Assembly (NCBI GenBank): GCA_934526065.1
Contig: CAKSZX010000006.1
Coordinates: 62,001-126,000 of the forward strand
DNA: 64,000 nucleotides
Source: an uncultured Oscillospiraceae bacterium
Lineage (GTDB): Bacteria > Bacillota > Clostridia > Oscillospirales > Ruminococcaceae
Direction of reading: 5' to 3'
Shown here: positions 24,921 to 34,223 of the stretch, one piece after another
Layout: every line of letters starts with the position of its first letter
How positions within the stretch are numbered: the stretch's first letter is position 1
Translations under genes and position numbers: made by a program
The notes under the pieces: generated by a model
The model's input: only the letters and a program-made list of their open reading frames with translations
The model's database searches: none
What the model was told of the DNA's origin: nothing

Positions 24921-27446
24921 ATGAGCCTTAAAAAAAGAGGGTTGGCCGGTACCGAAAACCCGGCAATAACAGAAAGAGAAAAGGAAAATCATCTGCTGTC
25001 CGGCAAGCGGGCACGGCAGGGCTTTGTTCTTTTAAAAAACGACGGAATGTTGCCCTTAAACAGGGGCGATAAGTTGGCAATTTACGGCGGCGGCGCAGGA
25101 AAAACCATAAAGGGCGGCACAGGCAGCGGCGATGTAAACGAGAGAAAAAGCGTTTCCATATACGAGGGCTTAGTGGCCAAGGGCGTGGAAATAACCGACA
25201 AAGATTGGATTTTAGGTTATGAGGAAATATATCGGCAGGCACGCCTTGACTGGAAAAATAAAATTCAGGAAGATTTGCCGATGTATAACGGAAATTTCTT
25301 TCTTTCATATTCATCACATCAATTTTCTATGCCGGTAGGCGAACCTATCGACATTGAAAAAGCCAAGGCAGACGGCGCAGACAGAGCACTGTTTGTTTTA
25401 AGCCGTATTGCCGGGGAGAGCAAGGACAGAAAGGACGAAGCAGGAGATTATTATATTTCCCACAGTGAAAAACAGCTTTTGACCCGGGTTTGTCGGCGGT
25501 ATAAAGAGGTGTGTCTGGTAATAAATTCCGGCAGCGTTGTCGATTTGGCATTTACAGACGAGTTTCCTAACATAAAAGCGATAATTTACTATGTTCAGGC
25601 CGGTCAGCGGGGCGGCGACGCCTTGGCAAGTGTGCTTTTGGGCGAAGTTGTTCCGCAGGGCAAATTAACCGACACATGGCCCGCTGACTATCGGGATTTG
25701 CCAAGTGCCGATACATTCAGTTATAAATCCGGCAGTGTTTACAAAGAGGAATATATAGACGATATTTATGTAGGCTACCGCTATTTTGATACATTCGGTG
25801 TGCCGGTGAGATACGGATTCGGTTACGGTTTGGGTTACACGGAAACGGAGATTTTAAATCCGGGATTGGAAGTATCTCAAATCGGCGGAGAAAATAAAAT
25901 TATCGTTGACGCAACGGTGAAAAATATAGGCGACAAGTATGACGGCAGAGAGGTTGTTCAGGTTTATGTAAGCGCACCACAAGAGGGGCTTGATAAGGAA
26001 TTCCGCAGGCTTGTGGGCTTTAAAAAGACAGGCTTGTTAAAACCGGAAGAAGAAGAGCAGGTAAAAATTGAATTTTCTGCGGAAGGGCTTACAAGTTTTG
26101 ACGAAGAAAAATCCGCCTACACTTTGCAAAAAGGTCTTTACGGCGTGTGGGTCGGCAACAGCCTTGAAAGCGCCCGGCTTGTTGGGTCAATCCTTTTGGA
26201 GGAGACAATAATCACCGAAAAATTGCGGCATGTGTGCCCGTTAAAAGAAGAACTTAAAACAATTAAGCCCGACAAAGCTGTCGTTTTGGCAAAAGAGGCT
26301 CGGTGGCATAAAAGGGGCGAAAAATTGCCTGTCATAAAAATTAACGGCAATCTTATAAAGACAAAAACAGCGGTTTATGATTCGGATACAAAGCCTCTTA
26401 TCGGCGAAGCGGGCAAACTTGTGGAAGAAATGTCTGTTGAAAAACTTATAAGTATGGCAAGCGGAGACCCGGGTAAGGGACAATCTGCCCTGGGCGGCGC
26501 CGCACAAACTGTGCCGGGGGCCGCCGCAGAAACGGTTGGAGATGAAAATATCGCAAGTATGGTTTTGGCAGACGGCCCTCGGGGACTTAGGCTCAAACAG
26601 GTTTTCTATGTAAAAGATGACGGCACAATGGAGGAAAGCACGATTTTTGCCGCACTGGAACACGGTTTCTTTGAGGAGGAGAAAATTCATACAGGCAAGC
26701 CCAGATACCAGTTTTGCACAAGTATACCGGTTGGCACGCTTCTTGCTCAAACATGGGATACGGAGCTTATAAAAGAAGTGGGCGAGATGATAGGCCATGA
26801 GATGAATTTGTTTAATGTTACCCTGTGGCTTGCCCCGGGTATGAACATTCACCGCAATCCTCTTTGCGGAAGAAATTTTGAATATTATTCAGAAGATCCG
26901 TTTTTAAGCGGTATGATGGCCGCCGCAATGACAAAAGGTGTGCAAAGCGTTGCCGGCTGCGGTACCACAATCAAGCACTACGCCTGCAATAACTGTGAGG
27001 ATAACAGAATGGGCTCCGACTCGATAGTTTCCGAAAGAGCATTGAGAGAAATCTACTTAAAGGGCTTTGAAATTGCAATTAAGGAAAGTCAGCCGATGTC
27101 TATTATGACAAGTTATAATATGGTAAATGGTGTGCATACCGCCAACAGCTACGACCTTTGCACAAAAGTAGCAAGGGATGAGTGGGGCTTTGCCGGGGCG
27201 ATTATGACCGACTGGACAACAACCGTTGCATCCACACGGGGTGAATGCAGCGCACGGGGCTGTATGCGAGCAGGCAATGATATGGTTATGCCCGGCGTGC
27301 CGGAGGATGTTGAAAGCATTAAAACCGCACTTGCCGACGGCAGTCTGCCTATTGAAAAATTAAAGAGATGTATTTACAACACCGTTAAACTGGCTTTGGC
27401 GTCAAATCAATACACCGACCGGAAGTGTTACACCGGCAAAGATTGA
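24921..27446 (+). CDS. Glycoside hydrolase family 3 beta-glycosidase with swapped domain order
   Basis: An 841-residue GH3 enzyme whose halves are reversed. The GH3 C-terminal alpha/beta sandwich comes first (about 20-320, with GFVLLKNDGMLPL). A fibronectin-III-like domain follows (about 345-415, VVQVYVSAP). The TIM-barrel catalytic domain is last (about 520-800), with LADGPRGLR, RNFEYYSEDP, KHYACNN and the nucleophile D764 in MTDW. This permuted order is known from ruminococcal and Butyrivibrio beta-glucosidases. There is no signal peptide at ATG 24921 (after GGGAGG), so it should act on imported oligosaccharides. A longer in-frame start at 24750 has no ribosome site. The exact sugar cannot be called. 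Confidence 0.9.
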   Translation: MSLKKRGLAGTENPAITEREKENHLLSGKRARQGFVLLKNDGMLPLNRGDKLAIYGGGAGKTIKGGTGSGDVNERKSVSIYEGLVAKGVEITDKDWILGYEEIYRQARLDWKNKIQEDLPMYNGNFFLSYSSHQFSMPVGEPIDIEKAKADGADRALFVLSRIAGESKDRKDEAGDYYISHSEKQLLTRVCRRYKEVCLVINSGSVVDLAFTDEFPNIKAIIYYVQAGQRGGDALASVLLGEVVPQGKLTDTWPADYRDLPSADTFSYKSGSVYKEEYIDDIYVGYRYFDTFGVPVRYGFGYGLGYTETEILNPGLEVSQIGGENKIIVDATVKNIGDKYDGREVVQVYVSAPQEGLDKEFRRLVGFKKTGLLKPEEEEQVKIEFSAEGLTSFDEEKSAYTLQKGLYGVWVGNSLESARLVGSILLEETIITEKLRHVCPLKEELKTIKPDKAVVLAKEARWHKRGEKLPVIKINGNLIKTKTAVYDSDTKPLIGEAGKLVEEMSVEKLISMASGDPGKGQSALGGAAQTVPGAAAETVGDENIASMVLADGPRGLRLKQVFYVKDDGTMEESTIFAALEHGFFEEEKIHTGKPRYQFCTSIPVGTLLAQTWDTELIKEVGEMIGHEMNLFNVTLWLAPGMNIHRNPLCGRNFEYYSEDPFLSGMMAAAMTKGVQSVAGCGTTIKHYACNNCEDNRMGSDSIVSERALREIYLKGFEIAIKESQPMSIMTSYNMVNGVHTANSYDLCTKVARDEWGFAGAIMTDWTTTVASTRGECSARGCMRAGNDMVMPGVPEDVESIKTALADGSLPIEKLKRCIYNTVKLALASNQYTDRKCYTGKD

Positions 27447-27525
27447 CCCTTAATTTCTTATAAGATATTATATAAAAACAAAATGTAAAAGGGTCAGTTT
27501 ACACCCTATGAAATCATAAAAAGGA

Positions 27526-27556
27526 AAACAGCAAGGTTTAGCCTTGCTGTTTTGTT
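27526..27556 (+). terminator. Terminator after the GH3 gene
   Basis: AAACAGCAAGG and CCTTGCTGTTT form a stem around TTTAG, followed by TGTTTTTC. Confidence 0.85.
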
Positions 27557-27728
27557 TTTCGATTTTATCTGTATGATAAAATCATTATGGCCTCATATAG
27601 AAATTGCAGGTTGGGAGATGTCCTGTTGATATGAGTTTTTCTATGTTTCTATTATACCATTGAAAATGCATATAATAAAGTGTATAATTGTATGTATTAT
27701 ACTTTTCTTTTAAAAAAGGAGACGAAAA

Positions 27729-29105
27729 ATGCCTGTAAATTCATTTGAATACTATCCGCTTACATGGCGACCGGACAGAAATAACCTGACAAGGCCGGTG
27801 TATCTGTCTTTGGCGCAGCTTTTGGAAAATGATATTTTAAACGGCGTTTTGCGACGGGATACAAAATTGCCGCCGCAAAGGGAGCTTGCAGACTTTTTGG
27901 ACATAAATTTTACAACAGTTACAAGAGCTTACACCATATGCCGGGATAAGGGGCTTATTTACGGCGTAAAGGGAAGCGGCACATTTGTTTCAAGGGTTAA
28001 ACGCAAGTCGGTTGCCGTAGGACCGGCGGCACCGGGAAGCAGGATAGAACTTGGATTTATGAAATCATTTGAAGAATGTAACGAAATTCTTATTCCATCT
28101 GTCCGCAGGGTTCGGGGAAAGAAATATCTTGGGGATTTGTTGCAGTATGATTACCCCTTGGGTATGCCTCATCAGTTGGTAGCGGCCGAACAGTTTTTTG
28201 ACTACAAAGGAGACAACTGTGCGATTACATCCGGTGTGCAAAACTCATTGGCAGTTTGTTTTACGGCTCTTTTTTCTCCCGGCGATAAAATAGCCGTTGA
28301 CGAATACACCTATCCTAATGTTATAGAGCTTGCAAAAGCATATAACTTAAAACTTTTTGGGGTAAGTGCCGATATAGACGGTATGTTGCCGGAAAAACTA
28401 CAAAACCTTTGTCGGACGGAAAATATAAAGGGCATTTATCTTATGCCGGGCTGCGCAAACCCCACCACATTTTCCATGCCCGGCGAGAGACGAGAGCAAA
28501 TTGCAAATATCATAAAAAAACATAATTTGCGGCTTATAGAAGATGACATTCTCGGCTTTTTGGCGGAAAAGAGGGAAAAATCTCTGTCAAGCCTTGCACC
28601 GGAAAATTCGGTATGCGTGGCCGGCACATCAAAGATGATATGTTCCGGCATAAGGGTGGCGTATATAATGTATCCCGACAGGTTTAAAAAAACCATTGAA
28701 AATGCAATTTTTAACATAAATGTAAAGACATCTTCTTTAGACGCAGAAATTGTAACCCAATTTATAAAGGACGGCTACCTGCCTAAAATGACACGGGAGA
28801 AAACCAAAAAAGCGGTTGAGGTAAACAAGATTTTTGAAGAATATTTCCCGAACAACAAGCAATATTCAAAAATACCTACGCTTTTCCGTTGCATTGATAT
28901 AAATACATCACGACCGGGAGATGAAATAGAGGAAGAACTCAGTGACAGATCGGTTTCGGTTTACCACTCCGACAGATTTTCTGTTTCCAACGGTGAAAGG
29001 AGATTTATCCGTGTGGCACTGGCATCGGTGCGATCTTACGATGAACTCCGTGAAGGATTAAACATACTGAAAAATTATCTTATTGAAAAAGGATATATCA
29101 GTTAA
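27729..29105 (+). CDS. MocR/GntR-type regulator with aminotransferase-like domain
   Basis: A 458-residue fusion of a GntR winged helix (residues about 20-95, with LPPQRELADFLDINFTTVTR) and a fold-type I aminotransferase domain. The PLP-anchoring lysine is K302 in AGTSKMICSGIR, and the pocket motif YLMPGCANPTTFSMPG is visible. Such proteins (MocR, PdxR, GabR) sense an amine or PLP and regulate a nearby gene. An APC permease lies about 390 bases downstream on the same strand, but it has its own promoter, so a regulatory link is only possible. ATG 27729 follows AAAAAAGGAG. Confidence 0.88.
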   Translation: MPVNSFEYYPLTWRPDRNNLTRPVYLSLAQLLENDILNGVLRRDTKLPPQRELADFLDINFTTVTRAYTICRDKGLIYGVKGSGTFVSRVKRKSVAVGPAAPGSRIELGFMKSFEECNEILIPSVRRVRGKKYLGDLLQYDYPLGMPHQLVAAEQFFDYKGDNCAITSGVQNSLAVCFTALFSPGDKIAVDEYTYPNVIELAKAYNLKLFGVSADIDGMLPEKLQNLCRTENIKGIYLMPGCANPTTFSMPGERREQIANIIKKHNLRLIEDDILGFLAEKREKSLSSLAPENSVCVAGTSKMICSGIRVAYIMYPDRFKKTIENAIFNINVKTSSLDAEIVTQFIKDGYLPKMTREKTKKAVEVNKIFEEYFPNNKQYSKIPTLFRCIDINTSRPGDEIEEELSDRSVSVYHSDRFSVSNGERRFIRVALASVRSYDELREGLNILKNYLIEKGYIS

Positions 29106-29497
29106 AATTATATTATTTTTTGTTTTTCAGCCCACTGCACCGCCTGCTCTCTTTGCCAAAAGGGGGGCGGGTTTTGTGTGTTATTCCCCCTATAATTCTA
29201 CAAGACATAGGAATTTTATTCTGTTTATATTGTTAAAAAAATATCAATCTATATGTAAAAATTATCGAACTTTTTGTATAAATTACACCAAACAATCAGA
29301 AATCAAGAGAAAATTATATTAAATTTATCGGTAAAAAGCATAAATATGGATTTTTGATTTTGGGAAATTTCTACAAAATTTTAATTGCGGTTAAAAAATA
29401 ATTGATAAATTGTTCATAATTCGTTTATAATTTAGTCAAGAAAAACAGTACCGCAGTGATACCGGTGCTGAGGGAGAAATAAAAGGAGAAAATTAAT
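29106..29497. other. AT-rich intergenic leader upstream of the APC permease
   Basis: No gene is supported in these 392 bases. The upstream half is AT-rich. The downstream part carries the permease promoter (29403-29431), an imperfect inverted repeat (CAGTACCG...CGGTGCTG, 29446-29470) in the 5' leader, and an AAAAGGAG ribosome site before ATG 29498. Confidence 0.6.
29403..29431 (+). promoter_or_regulatory. Sigma-A promoter of APC permease 1
   Basis: TTGATA (29403-29408), 17 bases, TATAAT (29426-29431), leaving a leader of about 60 bases. Confidence 0.82.
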
Positions 29498-30859
29498 ATG
29501 GCTGAAAAATCCACAATGCAACAGCTGAATAAGACCCTTGGTTTTATGGATCTTATGTCTATCGCTGTTGGACAAATTATCGGTTCGGGCGTTATGGTTA
29601 TGTCCATTGCCGCCCTGGGTATGACAGGTCGTTCGGTTAACATCGCATTCGTTGTTGCTGCTGTCTTTACCTGCTTCGGCGCTTTGCCGACAATCTTCAT
29701 GGGTTCTACAATCCGTGCTATGGGCGGTTTCTACTCACAGGCCGCTATCTTCGTTGGCGATAAATTCGCCGGTTACTATGCTGTAACTTATATCTTTAAC
29801 AGAATGTCACTTGCCCTTTTCGGCACAGGCTTGGCTTCATACACAATCCAGCTTGTTCCGGGCTTGGCACCGTATGCAACACCTCTTGCAATCGGCTACC
29901 TCATTTTGTTCTTCGTTCTTAACTTCTTCGGTACAGAATGGATGGCAAAGGCACAGACATTTATGTTCTACTTGCTTGTTGTTGCTCTTATTATGTTCAC
30001 AGCTTTCGGTCTTCCTAAGGTACAGTGGGCAGGCTACTTCGGCAACGAACTCTTTGGTGAACCTCTTTTCACAAACGGTATTTCAGGTTTGCTTGAAGCT
30101 GCTACATATCTTACATTCGCCACAGGCGGTGCCACAGTTGTTGTAAACTTCTCTGCTGAGGCTATCAACCCGACTAAGGATATTCCTAAGGTTGTTATCA
30201 TTTCTACATTGCTTGTTGCTGTATTGTACGCATTTATGGCTTGCTGTATCGGTGGTATCTTGCCATCAGCAGATGTTCAGGCCGCAGGTAACTTGGGCGT
30301 TATCGCCTTGGAAATTATGCCTAAGCCTTGCTACTACTTCTTCATGGTTTGCGGTGCTATCTTCGCCCTTGCAACTACTTTGAACTCATCAATCGCCAAC
30401 GCTATCAGACCTTTGATGCGGGCTACAGATGACGGCTGGTTCCCGGCATTCTTTAACAAGCTTTCTAAGTTTAAGACAACACCGGTTTGGCTTCTCATAT
30501 TCTTTATAGTTAACGGCGGCGCCATCCTTCTTGGTATGAACACTGCTATGATAGGTAAATTGGTTCTTCTTTTGGGCAACATCAATAACTTTATACTTGC
30601 CGCAGGCATTCTCAGATTGCCTAAGCTCTTCCCTGAAGCATGGTCTAAGTCACCTTTCCATGTATCAGATACAGTTCTTAAAACTCTCATCGGTATGTCA
30701 GAAATTATCATACTTGTTCAGGCTTACATGAACTGTAAAGGTCAGGCACCATGGGTTCTTATCGCCAACGCTGTAATGCTTGTATTCTCACTTGTTTACA
30801 CACAGGTTCTTTATAAGAGCGGTAAAATTCACGTTGCACCTTCTTACGAATTTGCATAA
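29498..30859 (+). CDS. Amino acid permease, APC superfamily (copy 1)
   Basis: A 453-residue, roughly 12-segment membrane protein of the amino acid-polyamine-organocation superfamily. The TM1 signature is IAVGQIIGSGVMVMS, followed by an amphipathic GGFYSQAAIFVG stretch. The TM6 region has GGATVVVNFSAEAINPTKDIP, with the acidic residue typical of APC carriers. It is strongly similar across its whole length to the protein at 42883-44238. Codon choice (GCT, CTT, TCA, GTT) differs from the GCC/GGC/CTG-rich style of most neighbours and looks like that of a highly expressed gene. The substrate is unknown; amino acid uptake or exchange is likely. It has its own promoter and terminator. Confidence 0.88.
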   Translation: MAEKSTMQQLNKTLGFMDLMSIAVGQIIGSGVMVMSIAALGMTGRSVNIAFVVAAVFTCFGALPTIFMGSTIRAMGGFYSQAAIFVGDKFAGYYAVTYIFNRMSLALFGTGLASYTIQLVPGLAPYATPLAIGYLILFFVLNFFGTEWMAKAQTFMFYLLVVALIMFTAFGLPKVQWAGYFGNELFGEPLFTNGISGLLEAATYLTFATGGATVVVNFSAEAINPTKDIPKVVIISTLLVAVLYAFMACCIGGILPSADVQAAGNLGVIALEIMPKPCYYFFMVCGAIFALATTLNSSIANAIRPLMRATDDGWFPAFFNKLSKFKTTPVWLLIFFIVNGGAILLGMNTAMIGKLVLLLGNINNFILAAGILRLPKLFPEAWSKSPFHVSDTVLKTLIGMSEIIILVQAYMNCKGQAPWVLIANAVMLVFSLVYTQVLYKSGKIHVAPSYEFA

Positions 30860-30892
30860 TCGCAAGTTTAAACAAAATAGTATCACCTATAA

Positions 30893-30925
30893 AGGTGCGC
30901 CCCAATCGGGGCGCACTTTTTAATT
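30893..30925 (+). terminator. Terminator after APC permease 1
   Basis: AGGTGCGCCCC and GGGGCGCACTT form a GC-rich stem around AATC, followed by TTTTAATTT. Confidence 0.9.
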
Positions 30926-31025
30926 TAAATAATATGGTTTGTTGTTGCCGTTTTATGGCGGAAACTTGTTTTGGCGGGTTTGTATAAACCGTCTTTCGGC
31001 CGGCTGTCGCTTACGATTTATCGGT

Positions 31026-31208
31026 TTATTTTTTAATATTTTTTATCGCAAAGCCGATTGCCAAGGATATACATTCAAATATTGCAAAAATCACAACCAG
31101 GTAAACAGATGTCAAAAGTGTGGGAACGGTTCCCGGCCGATAAATGCTGAACATATTTGCGAAGAAAAATGTTAATACAAGGGAAATGATTGTGGCTACT
31201 ATTTTCAT
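31026..31208 (-). CDS. Small two-segment membrane protein, unknown function
   Basis: A 60-residue minus-strand frame, ATG 31208, preceded by AAGGAG at ideal spacing (AAGGAGCAGTAAAATG). Two hydrophobic stretches (VATIISLVLTFFFANMF and LTSVYLVVIFAIFECISLA) flank a short polar turn with RPG, and the tail is basic (AIKNIKK). This looks like a genuine small inner-membrane protein. I do not recognise the family. It converges with the permease terminator and is flanked downstream by trpS. Confidence 0.55.
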   Translation of the reverse strand: MKIVATIISLVLTFFFANMFSIYRPGTVPTLLTSVYLVVIFAIFECISLAIGFAIKNIKK

Positions 31209-31336
31209 TTTACTGCTCCTTAAATTTAATTGTCTTTTTATTTATTATATCAGTGGGTTCTGCAATAAAAAATAAAGAAGTGATTAAGATTTATCGGCAA
31301 TGAAAAGTGATAAGTTTGATATTGCAAAGAACATAC

Positions 31337-31365
31337 AAAAACCTCTCCGATTTTATCGGAGAGGT
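31337..31365 (-). terminator. Terminator after trpS
   Basis: ACCTCTCCGAT and ATCGGAGAGGT are perfect arms around AAA; on the minus strand it ends in TTTTTG. Confidence 0.88.
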
Positions 31366-31415
31366 TAATTTTTGCTGGTTATGTAAATTTTGCTTGTCGG
31401 CAAAATAAACGAAGA

Positions 31416-32426
31416 TTATTTTGGCAATACAAAGCCGACTTTCTTGTAAACCCTGTTTAAAGTTCTCTGTGCCGCATAAATGCTCTTTTCGGCGCCGTCT
31501 TTAAGAACTTTTTCTATATACGGTTTGTCCGCCATAATCCGATTATATCTATCCTGGAAAGGCGTCAGTGTATCAACAACCGCTGTGCCAACAGCCTCTT
31601 TCAAAGCGCCGTAGCCAAGACCGGCAAATTCTTTTTCAATTTCTTCAAAGCTCTTGCCTGTGAATACATTGTAGATACCCATAAGGTTAGACACACCGGG
31701 TTTTTCTGCCGGGTCATATCTTACAATGCCCTCGCTGTCGGTAATGGCACGTTTGAATTTGCGCATAATTGTGTCTTTGTCATCCAACAAAAGAATAAAG
31801 GCATTCCGGTTTTCGTCGGATTTACTCATCTTCTTTGTAGGCTCCTGCAAGGACATAATTCTTGCGCCAACCTTAGGTTGCATACATTCGGGCAAAACAA
31901 ATGTTTCACCGTATGTGTTGTTAAATCTCTGGGCAATATCCCTTGCAAGTTCAACATGCTGCTTTTGGTCCCGACCTACCGGCACCTGATGTGCGTTGTA
32001 AACCAAAATATCCGAAGCCATAAGCACCGGGTATGTAAACAAACCGGCGTTGATATTATCGGCGTGTTTTGCGCTTTTATCCTTGTACTGGGTCATTCTT
32101 GAAAGTTCGCCGAACATACAGTTACAAGCCAAAATCCAAGCCAACTGTGAGTGTACCGGGTTGTGGCTCTGTACAAAAACAAGGCTCTTTTCCGGGTCGA
32201 TACCGCTGGCTAAAAGCATGCCTGTGGCCTCATAAGTGCGCTTGCGCAAAAGAGTAGGGTCCTGCCTTACCGTAAGGGCATGCTGATCGGCTATCATATA
32301 AATACAGTCATACTCATCTTGTAAAAGAGGCCAGTTGCGCACAGCCCCTATATAATTTCCCAATGTAAAAGTACCTGTTGGCTGAATGCCGCTTAAAACA
32401 CGCTGCTTGGCGTTTTCTTTTTCCAT
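31416..32426 (-). CDS. trpS: Tryptophanyl-tRNA synthetase
   Basis: A 336-residue class Ic aminoacyl-tRNA synthetase. The HIGH-type motif appears as SGIQPTGTFTLGNYIGA, and the KMSKS motif is exact (KKMSKSDEN). MASDILVY and VPVGRDQKQHVE are family signatures for Trp and adenylate binding. ATG 32426 follows AAGGAGG. An in-frame start at 32537 would add 37 unconserved residues and overlap the promoter. The leader is only about 65 bases and lacks a T-box, so tRNA-dependent control is not evident here. It diverges from gltX. Confidence 0.95.
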   Translation of the reverse strand: MEKENAKQRVLSGIQPTGTFTLGNYIGAVRNWPLLQDEYDCIYMIADQHALTVRQDPTLLRKRTYEATGMLLASGIDPEKSLVFVQSHNPVHSQLAWILACNCMFGELSRMTQYKDKSAKHADNINAGLFTYPVLMASDILVYNAHQVPVGRDQKQHVELARDIAQRFNNTYGETFVLPECMQPKVGARIMSLQEPTKKMSKSDENRNAFILLLDDKDTIMRKFKRAITDSEGIVRYDPAEKPGVSNLMGIYNVFTGKSFEEIEKEFAGLGYGALKEAVGTAVVDTLTPFQDRYNRIMADKPYIEKVLKDGAEKSIYAAQRTLNRVYKKVGFVLPK

Positions 32427-32495
32427 ACTGTTATCCTCCTTACTAAGTATAGACTTAAAATTTGATTTTATCATCGCAATATGTGTGATAAGACT

Positions 32496-32524
32496 ATAAT
32501 ACCACAGAATTATAAGTTTTTCAA
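32496..32524 (-). promoter_or_regulatory. Sigma-A promoter of trpS
   Basis: On the minus strand TTGAAA (32524-32519), 17 bases, then TATTAT (32501-32496). Confidence 0.75.
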
Positions 32525-32553
32525 TTGACAAAATCAAAATAAAATAATAATAT
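32525..32553 (+). promoter_or_regulatory. Probable promoter of gltX
   Basis: TTGACA (32525-32530), 17 bases, then TAATAT (32548-32553). A second TATAAT at 32560 may serve instead. It is back-to-back with the trpS promoter. Confidence 0.6.
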
Positions 32554-32602
32554 ATATACTATAATATACTAACGCCATGGGCGTTTAAATCGGAGGAAGA
32601 AT

Positions 32603-34051
32603 ATGGCACTTGACAGAATCAGAACGAGATTTGCCCCAAGCCCTACGGGATATATGCACGTGGGCAACCTGCGTACAGCTTTGTACACATATTTGACAGC
32701 TAAGAAGTTTAACGGCGACTTTATTTTGAGAATTGAAGATACCGACCAGGCACGCCAGGTTGAAGGCGCCGTTGACATCATATACAACACACTTAAAGAA
32801 AACGGCCTTTTTTGGGACGAGGGCCCGGATGTAGGCGGCCCTTACGGCCCTTATGTTCAAAGCGAGAGAAAACCTATATACAAAAAATATGCGGAACAGC
32901 TTGTTGAATCAGGTCACGCTTACTACTGCTTCTGCACAAAGGAAAGACTTGAAGAGGTAAACAGAATTAAAAAGCTTTCCGGTCAGCCCACAGGCTATGA
33001 CGGACACTGCCGCAACCTTTCAAAGGAAGAAGTTCAGGCAAGACTCGACGCCGGGGAAGAATATGTTATCAGACAGAAAATCCCGCAGACAGGTGAGACA
33101 TATTTTGACGATATGATTTACGGCAGAATCACAGTTGAAAACAGCACTCTTGACGATCAGATTTTGCTTAAAGCAGACGGTATGCCTACCTATAACTTTG
33201 CTAACGTTATCGACGACCACCTTATGCTTATCAACCCGGTTATCAGAGGTGCGGAATATCTTTCCTCTGCACCTAAGTACAATCTTCTTTATCAGGCATT
33301 CGGTTGGGAAATTCCTGCCTATGTTCACTGCCCGCCTGTTATGAGAGACGCTCACAACAAATTGTCCAAGAGACACGGCGACGCATCTTATGAGGATTTG
33401 GTACGGATGGGCTTTTTGAAAGAGGCTATCATCAACTACATCGCACTTTTGGGCTGGTCACCGAAGTCAGAGCAGGAAAAGTTCTCTTTGAAGGAACTTG
33501 AACAGGTATTTGACCCGGCTAATATTTCAAAATCACCGGCTATTTTCGATATGGCCAAGTTGAGAAGCCTTAACGGCGAATACATTCGTGACCTTACACA
33601 CGAAGAATTTAAGGAAAAAGCATTGCCGTTTATCCGCAAGACAGTTAAGAGCGACTGCGATATTGATCTTTTGGTTGAAACCTTGCAGCCAAGATGCGAT
33701 TGTCTGTCGGAAATTTCCGAGCAGGTTGACTTTATCGACGCTTTGCCTGAGTATGACATTTCTCTTTACACAAACAAAAAGATGAAAACAAACCCGGAAA
33801 ATTCAAAGGCTGTTTTGCAGGCTCTTGTTCCTATTTTGGAAGGTATTGAGGATTGGAGCGTTCAGCCTATTCACGATGCCTTGGCAAAATTGGTTGCGGA
33901 TTTGGGCGTTAAAAACGGACAGGTGTTCTACCCGCTGCGTGTTGCGGTTTCCGGCAAACAGTTTACACCGGGCGGCGGCGTTGAACTTTCCGCTATCCTG
34001 GGCAAGGAAAGAACAATTGAAAGAGTAAAAATTGCTATCGAAAAATTGTAA
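32603..34051 (+). CDS. gltX: Glutamyl-tRNA synthetase
   Basis: A 482-residue class Ib synthetase that charges tRNA-Glu (and often tRNA-Gln in Clostridia, with later amidation by GatCAB). The HIGH-like motif is FAPSPTGYMHVGNL and the KMSKS-like motif is KLSKRHGD. YCFCTKERLEE is typical of the bacterial discriminating/non-discriminating type. The helical anticodon-binding domain occupies the last about 150 residues. It follows CGGAGG and ends at a strong terminator. Confidence 0.96.
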   Translation: MALDRIRTRFAPSPTGYMHVGNLRTALYTYLTAKKFNGDFILRIEDTDQARQVEGAVDIIYNTLKENGLFWDEGPDVGGPYGPYVQSERKPIYKKYAEQLVESGHAYYCFCTKERLEEVNRIKKLSGQPTGYDGHCRNLSKEEVQARLDAGEEYVIRQKIPQTGETYFDDMIYGRITVENSTLDDQILLKADGMPTYNFANVIDDHLMLINPVIRGAEYLSSAPKYNLLYQAFGWEIPAYVHCPPVMRDAHNKLSKRHGDASYEDLVRMGFLKEAIINYIALLGWSPKSEQEKFSLKELEQVFDPANISKSPAIFDMAKLRSLNGEYIRDLTHEEFKEKALPFIRKTVKSDCDIDLLVETLQPRCDCLSEISEQVDFIDALPEYDISLYTNKKMKTNPENSKAVLQALVPILEGIEDWSVQPIHDALAKLVADLGVKNGQVFYPLRVAVSGKQFTPGGGVELSAILGKERTIERVKIAIEKL

Positions 34052-34078
34052 TCGACATCGACTAAAAACTTAATATTT

Positions 34079-34110
34079 AGCCACGGATTAGTCTCCGTGG
34101 CTTTTTCTTT
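34079..34110 (+). terminator. Terminator after gltX
   Basis: AGCCACGGA and TCCGTGGCT form the stem around TTAGTC, followed by TTTTCTTTT. Confidence 0.88.
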
Positions 34111-34223
34111 TGCAAAATTGTTGTTTAAATTTACTGTATTTTGTACTATCACGGAATATGGCAAATTATTTTATTCCCTGCGGATATAATATCTTTAAAT
34201 TATATTGGCGAAAGGGTGTAAAT

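Noticed and set aside
29083..29322. 79-residue frame after the MocR gene
   Set aside because: No ribosome site, biased composition, overlaps the end of the MocR gene and an AT-rich leader.
30939..31175. Cys-rich 78-residue plus-strand frame
   Set aside because: It is antisense to the better-supported small membrane protein and lacks a ribosome site.
32427..32602. T-box riboswitch before trpS
   Set aside because: The leader is only about 65 bases and shows no T-box sequence or antiterminator.
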